Shown: piece after piece, positions 23,769-31,911 of the stretch
Numbering within the stretch: position 1 is the stretch's first letter
Layout: each line of letters opens with the position of its first letter
Assembly: GCF_003172955.1 (NCBI RefSeq)
Contig: NZ_QGKR01000236.1
Location: forward strand, 1-35,330
Length of the DNA stretch: 35,330 nt
Direction of reading: 5' to 3'
Source of the DNA: Micromonospora acroterricola
GTDB taxonomy: Bacteria > Actinomycetota > Actinomycetes > Mycobacteriales > Micromonosporaceae
Notes under the pieces: model-generated
The model's input: only the letters and a program-made list of their open reading frames with translations
What the model was told of the DNA's origin: nothing
The model's database searches: none
Translations under genes and position numbers: made by a program

Positions 23769-25586
23769 ATGATCGCCCTGCGTGTCTACCGCCTGCTGCC
23801 CCCGCCGGTACGCCGGACCCTGCTGGGCATGCTGCCCGCGCACCGCCGGATCGGGCTGGTGCGCACGTTCTCCCGGCGGCGTGGTGGCGACACGGTGCAT
23901 CCGTTGGGCGCCCGGGTGCGGGTCTCCGACGGCGGCATCCGCACTCACGCCGAGGTGGTCGCCACAACCAGTCCGCTGGAGCAGTGGCACCGCAACCTCA
24001 CCGCCGTCACCAGCGCCCTGGAGTCGGCCGGCATCGAGTACCACTGCATCCGCAACGACGACCACCTGCGCAGCACCGTCGCCGTCCTCGACGACCACCG
24101 GCCGGCGGTGCGACGCCTGATCCGCTCCGCTCCGGCGCTGTCGGGCGCCCACGTCCGCGTGGTGCAGGTCAAGCCCGGTCGGGACCAGCCGGACGCCGTC
24201 CCGACCGAGGTGTTCCAGGTCTGTTTCCCGGTGACCGACGCGCGGGCCGGTGTCGTCCTCGGCACCCGGTTCGCCTGCGAGATCGAGTTCTGGAGCCGGC
24301 ACGGGGACGTGGTTCGCGCGCCCCGCCGCAACGGGGTCGTCGACGAGGCGCCCGCCGAGGCGCAGCCCGTCCGGGTCGCCGCGGCACTGATGAGCCACTT
24401 CGTGCCCGAGGCCGACGACCACTCCTACGGCACACGCCGCGACCTGGCCGTCCGGGCCCCCGACCGGGTGGGCTTCCCGATCGACGCCGTCTACACCTGG
24501 GTCGACGGGTCCGACCCGCAGTGGCTGAAGCGGAAGTCGATCGCGCTCGGCACCCCCGACGGCCCGCTGCACGCGATCGCCGCGAACTCCTCGCGCTACC
24601 ACAACCGCGACGAGCTGCGGTACTCGATGCGGTCGCTGCACAGCTTCGCGCCCTGGCTGCGCCGTATCTTCCTGATCACCGACAGCCAGCTGCCGAGCTG
24701 GCTCGACCCGAGCCACCCGATGATCACGCTGGTCTCGCACACCGAACTCTTCGCCGACCTCGGCGGCCGGTCGTCGTACAACTCGCACGCCATCGAGTCC
24801 CGACTGCACCGCATCGACGGCCTGGCCGAACACTTCCTCTACCTCAACGACGACGTGTTCCTCGGCCGGCCGCTGCTGCCGACCCACTTCTTCCACGCCA
24901 ACGGGATCGCGAAGTTCTTCCCCTCACCGGCGCAGTTCGGGCTGGGCGAGGCGAGGCCGGAGGACCCGCCGGTGAAGGCCGCCGGCAAGAACAACCGCCG
25001 GCACATCCAGCGGCAGTTCGGCGTGACCATCACGCAGAAGATGAAGCACACCCCGTTCGCGCTGCGACGAAGCATCATGCAGCAGATCGAGGGCAGGTTG
25101 CCGGCGGAGGTGACGGCCACCGCACGGCACCGTTTCCGACACCACGGCGACCTCGCCATCCCCTCGTCGCTGCACCAGTACTGGGCGTTCCTGACCGCGC
25201 AGGCCGTCCCCGGGGACATCGAGTACGAGTACGCCGACCTGGGCCACCCCTCGACCCCCGCCCGGCTGGCCGAGCTGCTGGCCCGCCGGCACCGTGACGT
25301 GTTCTGCCTCAACGACACCGACTCCGACCCCCGGTCGTTCCAGGAGCAGGAGGCGATGCTGGCCGACTTCCTGCCGCGCTACCTGCCCTTCCCCGCGCCG
25401 TTCGAGCTGCCGGACGACGTGGTGGCGGAGCGGCGCAAGGTGGGTGCCGGAGAGCTGTGGCGCCGGTCGTACCGCCCGATGGTGGACGGGCGACGCCCTG
25501 CCCCCATCGACGCGCCGACCATGCCGAACAGCCTGCTGAGAACGGTCAACGACTTCCCGGCCGCCCTGCTGCGACGCGACGAGTGA
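23769..25586 (+). CDS. Stealth-family hexose-1-phosphate phosphotransferase (first copy)
   Basis: A 605-residue protein of the Stealth family, which transfers sugar-1-phosphate from a nucleotide sugar to a glycan, forming phosphodiester links in capsules and cell-wall polymers (relatives: meningococcal capsule polymerases, human GNPTAB). The conserved regions are in order: CR1 PIDAVYTWVDGSDPQW (from about residue 237), CR2 YHNRDELRYSMRSLHSFAPW (from 276) through SHAIESRLHRIDGLAEHF and LNDDVFLGRPL (about 360), CR3 MKHTPFALRRSIMQQIE (about 425) and CR4 VFCLNDTD (about 513). The N-terminal 230 residues are a variable domain shared with the second copy (NLTAVTSALESAGI). No signal peptide or membrane helix. 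ATG at 23769 has no ribosome binding site; an in-frame TGA lies 45 bases upstream. Confidence 0.92.
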   Translation: MIALRVYRLLPPPVRRTLLGMLPAHRRIGLVRTFSRRRGGDTVHPLGARVRVSDGGIRTHAEVVATTSPLEQWHRNLTAVTSALESAGIEYHCIRNDDHLRSTVAVLDDHRPAVRRLIRSAPALSGAHVRVVQVKPGRDQPDAVPTEVFQVCFPVTDARAGVVLGTRFACEIEFWSRHGDVVRAPRRNGVVDEAPAEAQPVRVAAALMSHFVPEADDHSYGTRRDLAVRAPDRVGFPIDAVYTWVDGSDPQWLKRKSIALGTPDGPLHAIAANSSRYHNRDELRYSMRSLHSFAPWLRRIFLITDSQLPSWLDPSHPMITLVSHTELFADLGGRSSYNSHAIESRLHRIDGLAEHFLYLNDDVFLGRPLLPTHFFHANGIAKFFPSPAQFGLGEARPEDPPVKAAGKNNRRHIQRQFGVTITQKMKHTPFALRRSIMQQIEGRLPAEVTATARHRFRHHGDLAIPSSLHQYWAFLTAQAVPGDIEYEYADLGHPSTPARLAELLARRHRDVFCLNDTDSDPRSFQEQEAMLADFLPRYLPFPAPFELPDDVVAERRKVGAGELWRRSYRPMVDGRRPAPIDAPTMPNSLLRTVNDFPAALLRRDE

Positions 25587-25653
25587 GCCCGCCGCAGCCC
25601 GAACAGCCGATGTGCCCCCGCGTTTTCCGTAACCCGTCCCAGTGGAGTCCAGC

Positions 25654-28383
25654 GTGGTAGACCCCGCCCCCCAGGTCACGATCATCGTCCCGGTGTACAA
25701 CGTCGAGGACTACCTGCCCGAGACACTGGAGTCGATCGCGGCGCAGACCGTCTTCGCCCAGTGCCGCGTCATCCTGGTCGACGACGGCAGCACCGACGGC
25801 TCGGACCTCCTGGCCAAGCAGTTCGCCGCGGAGCACCCGAACGTGACCGCCCTGCAACAGGCCAACAGCGGGCCGGGGGCGGCCCGCAACCTGGCCCTCG
25901 ACATGGCCGACACCCCGTACGTGGCCTTCGTCGACTCCGACGACCTGCTGCCGCCGCGCGCCATCGAGGTGCTGCTCAAGGCGATCGTGACGCACAAGGC
26001 GAGCATCGCCGTCGGCGACATGGACACCTTCCCGAAGCCGACCTCGTTCCTGTGGAAGAAGCCGTTCGGCAAGGGTGACCGGCTGCTGGAGACCGTGGTC
26101 GACGCACCGGAGCTGATCTTCGATGCCGGCCCGTGCCACAAGCTGTACGACCTCGCCCAGCTGCGACAGCACGGCCTGCGGTTCCGCGAGGGTGTCCACT
26201 TCGAGGACGCCTTCCTGGCCATCCCGATGCTGCTCAAGGCGGAGCGCATCGCCCTGGTCGACACGGTCGTCTACCAGTACCGCAAGCGTGCGGTCAGCAC
26301 CTCCATCATGGACAACCTCTTCGTCCGGGAGCAGAACTTCTGGGACCATCTGGAGCTCTGCGAGACCCTGGCTGAGCTGCGGCCCGAGCTGGACGTGTTC
26401 CGGCGCGAGGTGCTGGAGCGGTTCCTGGTCCGCAGCTACCAGGGCTTCGCCATGCGGGCGCACGCCGTCTTCGAGGACGCCGACCTGTGGAAGATCTTCG
26501 AGAAGTGCACCCGGATCTATCACGACATCGATCCGTCCTTCATCGCACGCTGGACGATCGACACCCGGCACCGGGTGGCCTACCTGGCCATCAAGTCCTA
26601 CGACTTCGAGCTGTTCGCCCGCCCGTGGGAACGGCTGCGGGGCGTGGTCGCCTGCGGCGGTGACCTGCACCTGGACTACCCGGTCACGCCGTCGATGCTG
26701 CCGCTGACCAAGGTGACCGCGGTCAGCGCCCGACTGGAGCAGGCTCGGCTGTCCGAGTCCGGTGACACCATCACGCTCTCCGGGCACATGGTGGTCAACG
26801 GGCTGCCGATGCGCAGCCCGATGCAAACCCCGATCGCGATGCGGGTGCGGGGCAGCCGGCTCACCGCGCCGGCCACCCCGCAGCGGCGGGCCGATCTCAA
26901 GGCGGGCGACGACAACCGGGAGTACGCCGGCTTCACCGCCGAACTACCCGTCGACAAGCTGCGCGGCGGCCAGCACAGCCTGCGGCTGGTGTTCCTCACC
27001 GAGACCGGCCAGGCGTCCCGGCAGTGCCTCGTCTCCGCCGCCTACCTGCGCGACGCCACCATGAAACTGGCCGGTGACACCCGGATCCTGCCTACCTTCA
27101 CCGGTCGGGAGGACGCGGCGCTGCTGGTGCAGCGCAAGGGCGGTGTCGCCGGGCGGCGTCGCTGGGAGCGCACGATGCGGCGCAAGGACCTGCGGCACGT
27201 CGCCAGCCGGGCTCCGTTCTGGAAGGAGCGCCTGCTCCGCCTCGTCACCGCCCCGCTGATGGGTCGGCGGGACGTGTGGTTGATCGGGGAGCGCACCGAC
27301 ACCGCGCAGGACAACTCGTCGCACCTCTTCCGTCACCTGCGCCAGGTGGAGCGCAGGCGCGACGTCTACTACGTGTTGACCAAGGACAGCCCGGACCGGG
27401 GTCGGCTGCGCGGGCTGGGCAACGTCGTCACCTACGACTCGTTCCGGCACAAGTTCCTGATGCTGCACGCCAGCAAGCTGATCAACTCGTACGACATCGA
27501 CGCCTACATGCTCCCGTCGAGCTGGGAGCGTTCGCCGTTCCTCAAGCACCTCAACTGGCGGATCGCCTTTTCCCGGGTCTTCCTCCAGCACGGCGTCACG
27601 GAGAAGGACGTCAGCGCCGGCCTGCACCGTGGTCGGGGCGCCTTCGACCTCTTCGTGGCCTCGTCGCACCGGGAGGCCGAGTACATCGCCGAGGACCTCG
27701 ACTACGGCGACATGGTGGCGACCACCGGCATGCCACGCTTCGACGCGTTGGTGCCCGACCGAGGCAAGCGCCGGATCCTGTTCATGCCCACCTGGCGCAC
27801 GTACCTGGTCACCCCGTCCTACAACAGGGCCGCCCGGCCGCAGGTCGCCTTCGACGGCTCGGCCTACCAGGTCTTCCTGGCCGAGCTGTTCAGCAGCGAA
27901 CGACTGCGGCAGTCCCTGCGCGAGCACGGCTACGTGCTGGAGTTCTTGCCGCACTACGAGATGCGCTCGCTGCTGACCGACGTGGTACCGGCGGACGACT
28001 GCTTCGCCATGGCCGATCAGAGCGCCCGGACGGTCCAGGACGCGCTTCGCCAGTGCGATCTGTTCATCACCGACTACTCGTCCACGGCGTTCGACGTTGC
28101 ATACCTCGGCACCCCGCTGATCTACGCCCAGTTCGACGCGGACGAGTTCTGGACCATCGGCGGCTACAAGAAGGGTTACTTCGAGCACCGCGAGGACGGG
28201 TTCGGCCCGGTCTGCGCGACCGCGGAGGAGACGGTCGACGCGATCATCCGGTACCTGGAGAACGGCTGCACCCGCGAGGAGGAGTACTCCCGCCGGGCGG
28301 CCGAGTTCTTCGTCGCACAGGACCGCGACAACTCCCAGCGGGTGGCCGCCGCCATCGCGGCGCTGCCGGGACCGCAGCGGTGA
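25654..28383 (+). CDS. Fusion of GT2 glycosyltransferase and CDP-glycerol phosphotransferase (TagF-like)
   Basis: A 909-residue two-domain enzyme. Residues 1 to about 330 form a GT-A family 2 glycosyltransferase: VTIIVPVYNVEDYLPETLESI, VDDGSTDGS (about 42-50) and the metal-binding DSDD (94-97). A middle region (about 350-470) has no family I can name. From about residue 540 a TagB/TagF domain follows: VWLIGERTDTAQDNSSHLF, QHGVTEKD with the catalytic-type His (646), MPTWR, and ITDYSSTAFDVAYLGTPLIY (about 804-823). It should add a sugar and a polyol phosphate (glycerol or ribitol, from the CDP form) to a growing polymer. GTG at 25654 is preferred over 25642 because GGAG lies six bases before it. 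The stop overlaps the next GTG. Confidence 0.9.
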   Translation: MVDPAPQVTIIVPVYNVEDYLPETLESIAAQTVFAQCRVILVDDGSTDGSDLLAKQFAAEHPNVTALQQANSGPGAARNLALDMADTPYVAFVDSDDLLPPRAIEVLLKAIVTHKASIAVGDMDTFPKPTSFLWKKPFGKGDRLLETVVDAPELIFDAGPCHKLYDLAQLRQHGLRFREGVHFEDAFLAIPMLLKAERIALVDTVVYQYRKRAVSTSIMDNLFVREQNFWDHLELCETLAELRPELDVFRREVLERFLVRSYQGFAMRAHAVFEDADLWKIFEKCTRIYHDIDPSFIARWTIDTRHRVAYLAIKSYDFELFARPWERLRGVVACGGDLHLDYPVTPSMLPLTKVTAVSARLEQARLSESGDTITLSGHMVVNGLPMRSPMQTPIAMRVRGSRLTAPATPQRRADLKAGDDNREYAGFTAELPVDKLRGGQHSLRLVFLTETGQASRQCLVSAAYLRDATMKLAGDTRILPTFTGREDAALLVQRKGGVAGRRRWERTMRRKDLRHVASRAPFWKERLLRLVTAPLMGRRDVWLIGERTDTAQDNSSHLFRHLRQVERRRDVYYVLTKDSPDRGRLRGLGNVVTYDSFRHKFLMLHASKLINSYDIDAYMLPSSWERSPFLKHLNWRIAFSRVFLQHGVTEKDVSAGLHRGRGAFDLFVASSHREAEYIAEDLDYGDMVATTGMPRFDALVPDRGKRRILFMPTWRTYLVTPSYNRAARPQVAFDGSAYQVFLAELFSSERLRQSLREHGYVLEFLPHYEMRSLLTDVVPADDCFAMADQSARTVQDALRQCDLFITDYSSTAFDVAYLGTPLIYAQFDADEFWTIGGYKKGYFEHREDGFGPVCATAEETVDAIIRYLENGCTREEEYSRRAAEFFVAQDRDNSQRVAAAIAALPGPQR

Positions 28384-30140
28384 CCGCGGCGAGGCCCGGC
28401 CCGGGGGAGCCGCCCCGGGCCCTGGCCGAACCCACCGGGCTGGTCGAGGTGTACCGCCGGGTGCTGAGCCCGCAGACCCGCCGCGCCATCGCCACGAAGG
28501 TCAGCCCCCGCGCCCGGCACCAGTTGAAGCAGTGGGTCGCGCGCGCCTCGCGCGACGGCCAACTGGCCGACCGCCGGGGGGAGCGGCTGGCCCGCCGCCA
28601 GCCGGAGCTGGTGGCCGGCGAGGACCGGGTGGTCGTCACGGCCGACCGGGGGCCCCGGGTGGCGAGGATCGGTGCCGCCGTCACGCCGCTGCGGGCCCGG
28701 CTGGACAACCTCGACGCGGTGACCGCGGCGCTCGACGAGGCCGGCGTACCCCACTTCCGGGTACGCGGCGAGTCGCACCGCTCGTCGGTGGTGGCCGTCG
28801 ACGACGTGCACCGCGCCCGGGCGTACGCCGCCCTCGCCGCGGCCTGCGGCCGGGTTCCCGGCTACGTCTCGGTGCCGGACGGCCCCGGCCAGCCGGCGGC
28901 CGGGTTCGAGCCGAAGACCTGGGACCGTCTGGCGGACGCCCCGGTGCTCCGGCTCACCTGGTACTGGACGGACCCCCGGCGCCGGCTGGTGCTCGGGGAG
29001 ACCTACGGCTGCGACGTCGAGTTCTGGACCCGCTCGGGCACCTCGCTCGTCGCGCCGCGACCCAACCCCGTCGCCGAACAGGTGGCGGCATCGGCGCCGG
29101 CGGTCCTCGTGCCCGAGTCGCGGTTCACCGCTCTGGCGCCGGCCACCGCCCCGGCCACCACGTGGACCCGTCCGGAGTTCGCGGCGCCCCGCCCGGACGA
29201 CGTGCCGTTCCCGATCGACGTGGTCTACACCTGGGTCGACGGCGCCGACCCCGCCTGGCTGCGCCGCCGGGCCGAGGTGGCGGGTGTGCCGTACCACGCC
29301 GAGGCGGCGAGCGCGGCCCGGTTCCTCAGCCGCGACGAGCTGCGCTACTCGCTGCGGTCACTGCACCTGTTCGCGCCGTGGGTGCGCCACGTCTACCTGG
29401 TGACCGACGACCAGGTGCCGGCCTGGCTGGACCAGTCGGCGCCGGGGCTGCGGGTGGTCAGCCACCGGGAGATCTTCACCGACCCGACGGTGCTGCCCAC
29501 CTACAACTCGCACGCCATCGAGAGCCAGCTGCACCACATCGACGGGCTCGCCGAGCACTTCCTGTACTTCAACGACGACGTCTTCCTCGGCACCGAGGCG
29601 CTACCCCAGGACTTCTTCCTGGCCAACGGCATCTCGCGGTTCTTCCCCTCGCCGGCGCTGGTGCCGCCGGGGCCGCCCAGCGCCGAGGACATCCCGTCGT
29701 CGGCTGCCGGGAAGAACAACCGGGCGTTGATCGCCGAGCGGTTCGGCACGGTGCTGACCCAGAAGATGAAGCACATGCCGCACGCGCTGCGCCGCAGCGT
29801 CCTCCAGGAGATCGAGCAGACCTTCCCGGAGCGGTTCCACCGGACCGCGGCCAGCCAGTTCCGCAGCATGGACGACCTGTCGGTCGCCTCGTCGCTGCAC
29901 CACTACTACGCGTTCCACACGGGTCGGGCGGTGCCGGGGAACCTGCGTTACACGATCGCCGAGCTGTCCCACCCGGACACGCCCGCCCGGTTGGCCCACC
30001 TGCTGGCCCGCCGGGACCGGCAGGTGTTCTGCCTCAACGACGCGTTCTCCGTCGAGCAGGACCTCGCCGCCCAGCTGGCACTGCTCACCCCGTTCCTGGA
30101 CACGTACTTCCCGGTGCCGAGCCCGTGGGAGCTGGCCTGA
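28380..30140 (+). CDS. Stealth-family hexose-1-phosphate phosphotransferase (second copy)
   Basis: A 586-residue paralogue of the first Stealth protein. CR1 PIDVVYTWVDGADPAW (from about residue 278), CR2 SRDELRYSLRSLHLFAPW, SHAIESQLHHIDGLAEHF and FNDDVFLG (about 398), CR3 MKHMPHALRRSVLQEIE, and CR4 VFCLNDAF are all intact. The N-terminal part differs strongly but keeps NLDAVTAALDEAGV and the CDVEFWTRSG block, the counterpart of CEIEFWSRHG in the first copy. The GTG at 28380 overlaps the TGA (28381-28383) of the fusion gene, so translation is coupled. The differing N-terminal domains suggest different donor or acceptor sugars; that is inference. Confidence 0.92.
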   Translation: MTAARPGPGEPPRALAEPTGLVEVYRRVLSPQTRRAIATKVSPRARHQLKQWVARASRDGQLADRRGERLARRQPELVAGEDRVVVTADRGPRVARIGAAVTPLRARLDNLDAVTAALDEAGVPHFRVRGESHRSSVVAVDDVHRARAYAALAAACGRVPGYVSVPDGPGQPAAGFEPKTWDRLADAPVLRLTWYWTDPRRRLVLGETYGCDVEFWTRSGTSLVAPRPNPVAEQVAASAPAVLVPESRFTALAPATAPATTWTRPEFAAPRPDDVPFPIDVVYTWVDGADPAWLRRRAEVAGVPYHAEAASAARFLSRDELRYSLRSLHLFAPWVRHVYLVTDDQVPAWLDQSAPGLRVVSHREIFTDPTVLPTYNSHAIESQLHHIDGLAEHFLYFNDDVFLGTEALPQDFFLANGISRFFPSPALVPPGPPSAEDIPSSAAGKNNRALIAERFGTVLTQKMKHMPHALRRSVLQEIEQTFPERFHRTAASQFRSMDDLSVASSLHHYYAFHTGRAVPGNLRYTIAELSHPDTPARLAHLLARRDRQVFCLNDAFSVEQDLAAQLALLTPFLDTYFPVPSPWELA

Positions 30141-30169
30141 CCGCAGACAGGCCGGTTCGCGCATGAGGG

Positions 30170-30204
30170 CGGGACGCCGGCACCACCGGTGTGCCGACGT
30201 CCCG
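30170..30204 (+). terminator. Terminator hairpin after the Stealth operon
   Basis: CGGGACGCCGGCAC (30170-30183) pairs with GTGCCGACGTCCCG (30191-30204), 14 bp with one mismatch, loop CACCGGT. It begins 29 bases after the last stop of the operon, and could also serve the convergent lipoprotein gene. Confidence 0.65.
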
Positions 30205-30275
30205 CGTACGACGGTGGCCGGCCGCGCCCTCCCCGGCGGCGACCGACCACCGTGCTCTCGTGGTGGCGACCGGGC

Positions 30276-30926
30276 TCAGTAGGAGTAGCCCGAGCTGCCG
30301 GCGTCGTTCGACCCGCTGTCCGCCGGCGGGGCGACCGCCTTCGGCGTCGTCTTGGGCAGGCAGCTGAGGTTCTTCTTGCCGTCCGGCTGGACCACGAACC
30401 AGGTGCCACCGACGGCCTGGCCCTTCCACTGGCCGGGCTTCTTGTCGCCGATGTAGCGGTACACCGGCCATCCGCCGACGGTGAGCTGACGAGTGCCGTC
30501 CTGCCGGGTCACGCTGCCGACCTTGTCGTCGGAGACGCCGGTGAGCTGCGGGTTGCCGTCGGTCACGGCCGGCGGCCACACCTGCGCGCACTTGTCCACG
30601 CAGTTCGACGCGGGCGGGTCGGCGGTGTCCTTGTCGAAGCGGTACAGGATCCAGCCGTCCTGGTCGGTGACCACGCTGCCCATCCGGGCAACCTTCTTGC
30701 CGATCAACTGCTCGGTCAGGTCGACGTCCGCCGGCGGCGGCGCGTCGGCGGCCGCAGCCTCCGCGGATGCCGTGACCTCGGGTTCAGCCGCCGCGGTGGG
30801 CTCGGCCGCGGCGACGGCGACCGGCTCGGCCGCGCTCGGGTTCGCCCCGTCGTAACCCGCGGGAGCGCAGGCCGTTAGTGCGACCATCGCGCTCGCGACG
30901 ATGACGGTCCGCTTCATCTGTGCCAC
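30276..30926 (-). CDS. Secreted-repeat (Lipoprotein_15-type) lipoprotein
   Basis: A 216-residue exported lipoprotein. Signal peptide with lipobox ALTAC, then an Ala/Glu/Pro-rich linker of about 45 residues. The globular part holds two copies of the short 'secreted repeat' seen in this family: LVVT-type GSVVTDQDGWILYRFDKDTADPPASNCVDKCAQVWPPAV and GSVTRQDGTRQLTVGGWPVYRYIGDKKPGQWKGQAVGGTWFVVQPDGK. The conserved LY.F/VYRY...D..PG...C...W pattern is clear; Cys pair CVDKC probably forms a disulfide. Function unknown; relatives are often linked to stress or redox genes. GTG at 30926 is supported by GAGGAGG four bases upstream; an ATG at 30917 is the alternative. Confidence 0.85.
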   Translation of the reverse strand: MAQMKRTVIVASAMVALTACAPAGYDGANPSAAEPVAVAAAEPTAAAEPEVTASAEAAAADAPPPADVDLTEQLIGKKVARMGSVVTDQDGWILYRFDKDTADPPASNCVDKCAQVWPPAVTDGNPQLTGVSDDKVGSVTRQDGTRQLTVGGWPVYRYIGDKKPGQWKGQAVGGTWFVVQPDGKKNLSCLPKTTPKAVAPPADSGSNDAGSSGYSY

Positions 30927-30952
30927 GTGCCCTCCTCATTCTTGGCAGTTCT

Positions 30953-30980
30953 CCCATAGGTACGGGACGGAGGCTGTCAA
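30953..30980 (-). promoter_or_regulatory. Promoter of the lipoprotein gene
   Basis: On the minus strand TTGACA (30980-30975) and TATGGG (30958-30953) are 16 bases apart, suiting a housekeeping-type sigma factor. The transcript would start at about 30946, leaving a leader of about 20 bases that contains the GAGGAGG element. Confidence 0.6.
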
Positions 30981-31000
30981 GGATGAAGGAGTAACAGTGG

Positions 31001-31019
31001 TCAATTTCACGTAAATTGA
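31001..31019. promoter_or_regulatory. Inverted repeat next to the lipoprotein promoter
   Basis: TCAATTT-CACGT-AAATTGA gives perfect 7-bp arms in an AT-rich patch, 21 bases upstream of the -35. The position suits an activator or repressor site. Confidence 0.45.
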
Positions 31020-31078
31020 TTGAACCGATCGGGGCGGTGGCACGTGTGCCCCTACACGGACCGGTCCGGAAACAACAC

Positions 31079-31115
31079 ATCGGCGCCGGCCATTGTGACA
31101 ATGGCCGGCGCCGAT
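31079..31115 (-). terminator. Perfect 18-bp-arm hairpin after the sigL-like operon
   Basis: Bases 31079-31096 and 31098-31115 are exact reverse complements around a single G (core ATCGGCGCCGGCCATTGT). It starts 14 bases past the anti-sigma stop codon and is followed on the minus strand by GTGTTGTTTCC, a modest T-rich tail. It also insulates the divergently placed lipoprotein promoter region downstream. Confidence 0.75.
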
Positions 31116-31128
31116 TCGGTACGCGAAC

Positions 31129-31911
31129 CTACATGGGCACCGTGACCAGCGGACTGGCCACCCCGTTACCGTCCACCGACTGCACCTGGAGCTGCTTGAT
31201 GTCGGCCACCGGCGCCGCCGTCGACGCGCTCAACTCGAGACCCTGCGGGCGGGTGTTCGTGCCATAGCCGCCATCCGGCACCGACCACGTCGAGATGACC
31301 TCGGTCGTCGCGTTCTTCCGCAGCACCACCAGTCGGCAGGTGCGCGGGCCGGGCAGCCTCTGCAGGCTGAAGTTGATGCGAGTGCCGTAGTCCTTGGTGA
31401 CCAGGAACATCGTCGTCTGCACGCCCGTCGTCGGGTCGGTGGCGTCGACCTGGTCGCCCTCCTCCTCGTTGCCGCCCACCCCCGGGCCGCTCGGGGCCCC
31501 CGTCGGCGCACTCGTCGGCGGCTCGTTCCCCGGCGCGCTCAGCGTCGGCTCGGCGAGTACCGCTGGCGGTTCCTCGCCGGCCACACTCACGAAGCCGAAC
31601 GCCGTCAGGCCACCGAAGACCACCACCGCCGCCGCCGTGGCGAGCAACTGGCGGAACCGGGTGCGTCGCCGGTCGCGGCGGACCGCGACCAGCGTCCGGT
31701 CCAGCAACGCCGGGTCGGTGGCCGTCTGCTCCAGCGCCATCATCGTCTCGCCGTCGATGTCGGAGAGGAGCCCGACCACCGGCACCATCGTCTCCAGCTC
31801 GGCCGCACAGGCCCAGCAGGTGGCGAGATGCTCCTCGAACCGCTCGGTGTCCTGCTCGTCGAGCACGCCCAGCGCGTACGCGGCGACGTCCATGTGATCT
31901 GGCCGGCTCAT
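31129..31911 (-). CDS. RslA-like zinc anti-sigma factor, membrane-bound
   Basis: A 260-residue one-TM anti-sigma factor. The cytoplasmic N-terminus has the zinc-binding anti-sigma motif H..xC..C in FEEHLATCWACAAELE (about residues 24-40). A helix around residues 87-108 (LLATAAAVVVFGGLTAFGFV) crosses the membrane, followed by a Pro/Thr/Gly-rich linker and an extracytoplasmic domain of about 110 residues (VDATDPTTGVQTTMFLVTKDYGTRINFSLQRLPGPRTCRLVVL...) that could sense redox or envelope stress. The ATG at 31911 overlaps the sigma stop in ATGA. It should sequester the SigL-like factor; release could follow zinc loss on oxidation, as known for RslA. Confidence 0.88.
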   Translation of the reverse strand: MSRPDHMDVAAYALGVLDEQDTERFEEHLATCWACAAELETMVPVVGLLSDIDGETMMALEQTATDPALLDRTLVAVRRDRRRTRFRQLLATAAAVVVFGGLTAFGFVSVAGEEPPAVLAEPTLSAPGNEPPTSAPTGAPSGPGVGGNEEEGDQVDATDPTTGVQTTMFLVTKDYGTRINFSLQRLPGPRTCRLVVLRKNATTEVISTWSVPDGGYGTNTRPQGLELSASTAAPVADIKQLQVQSVDGNGVASPLVTVPM

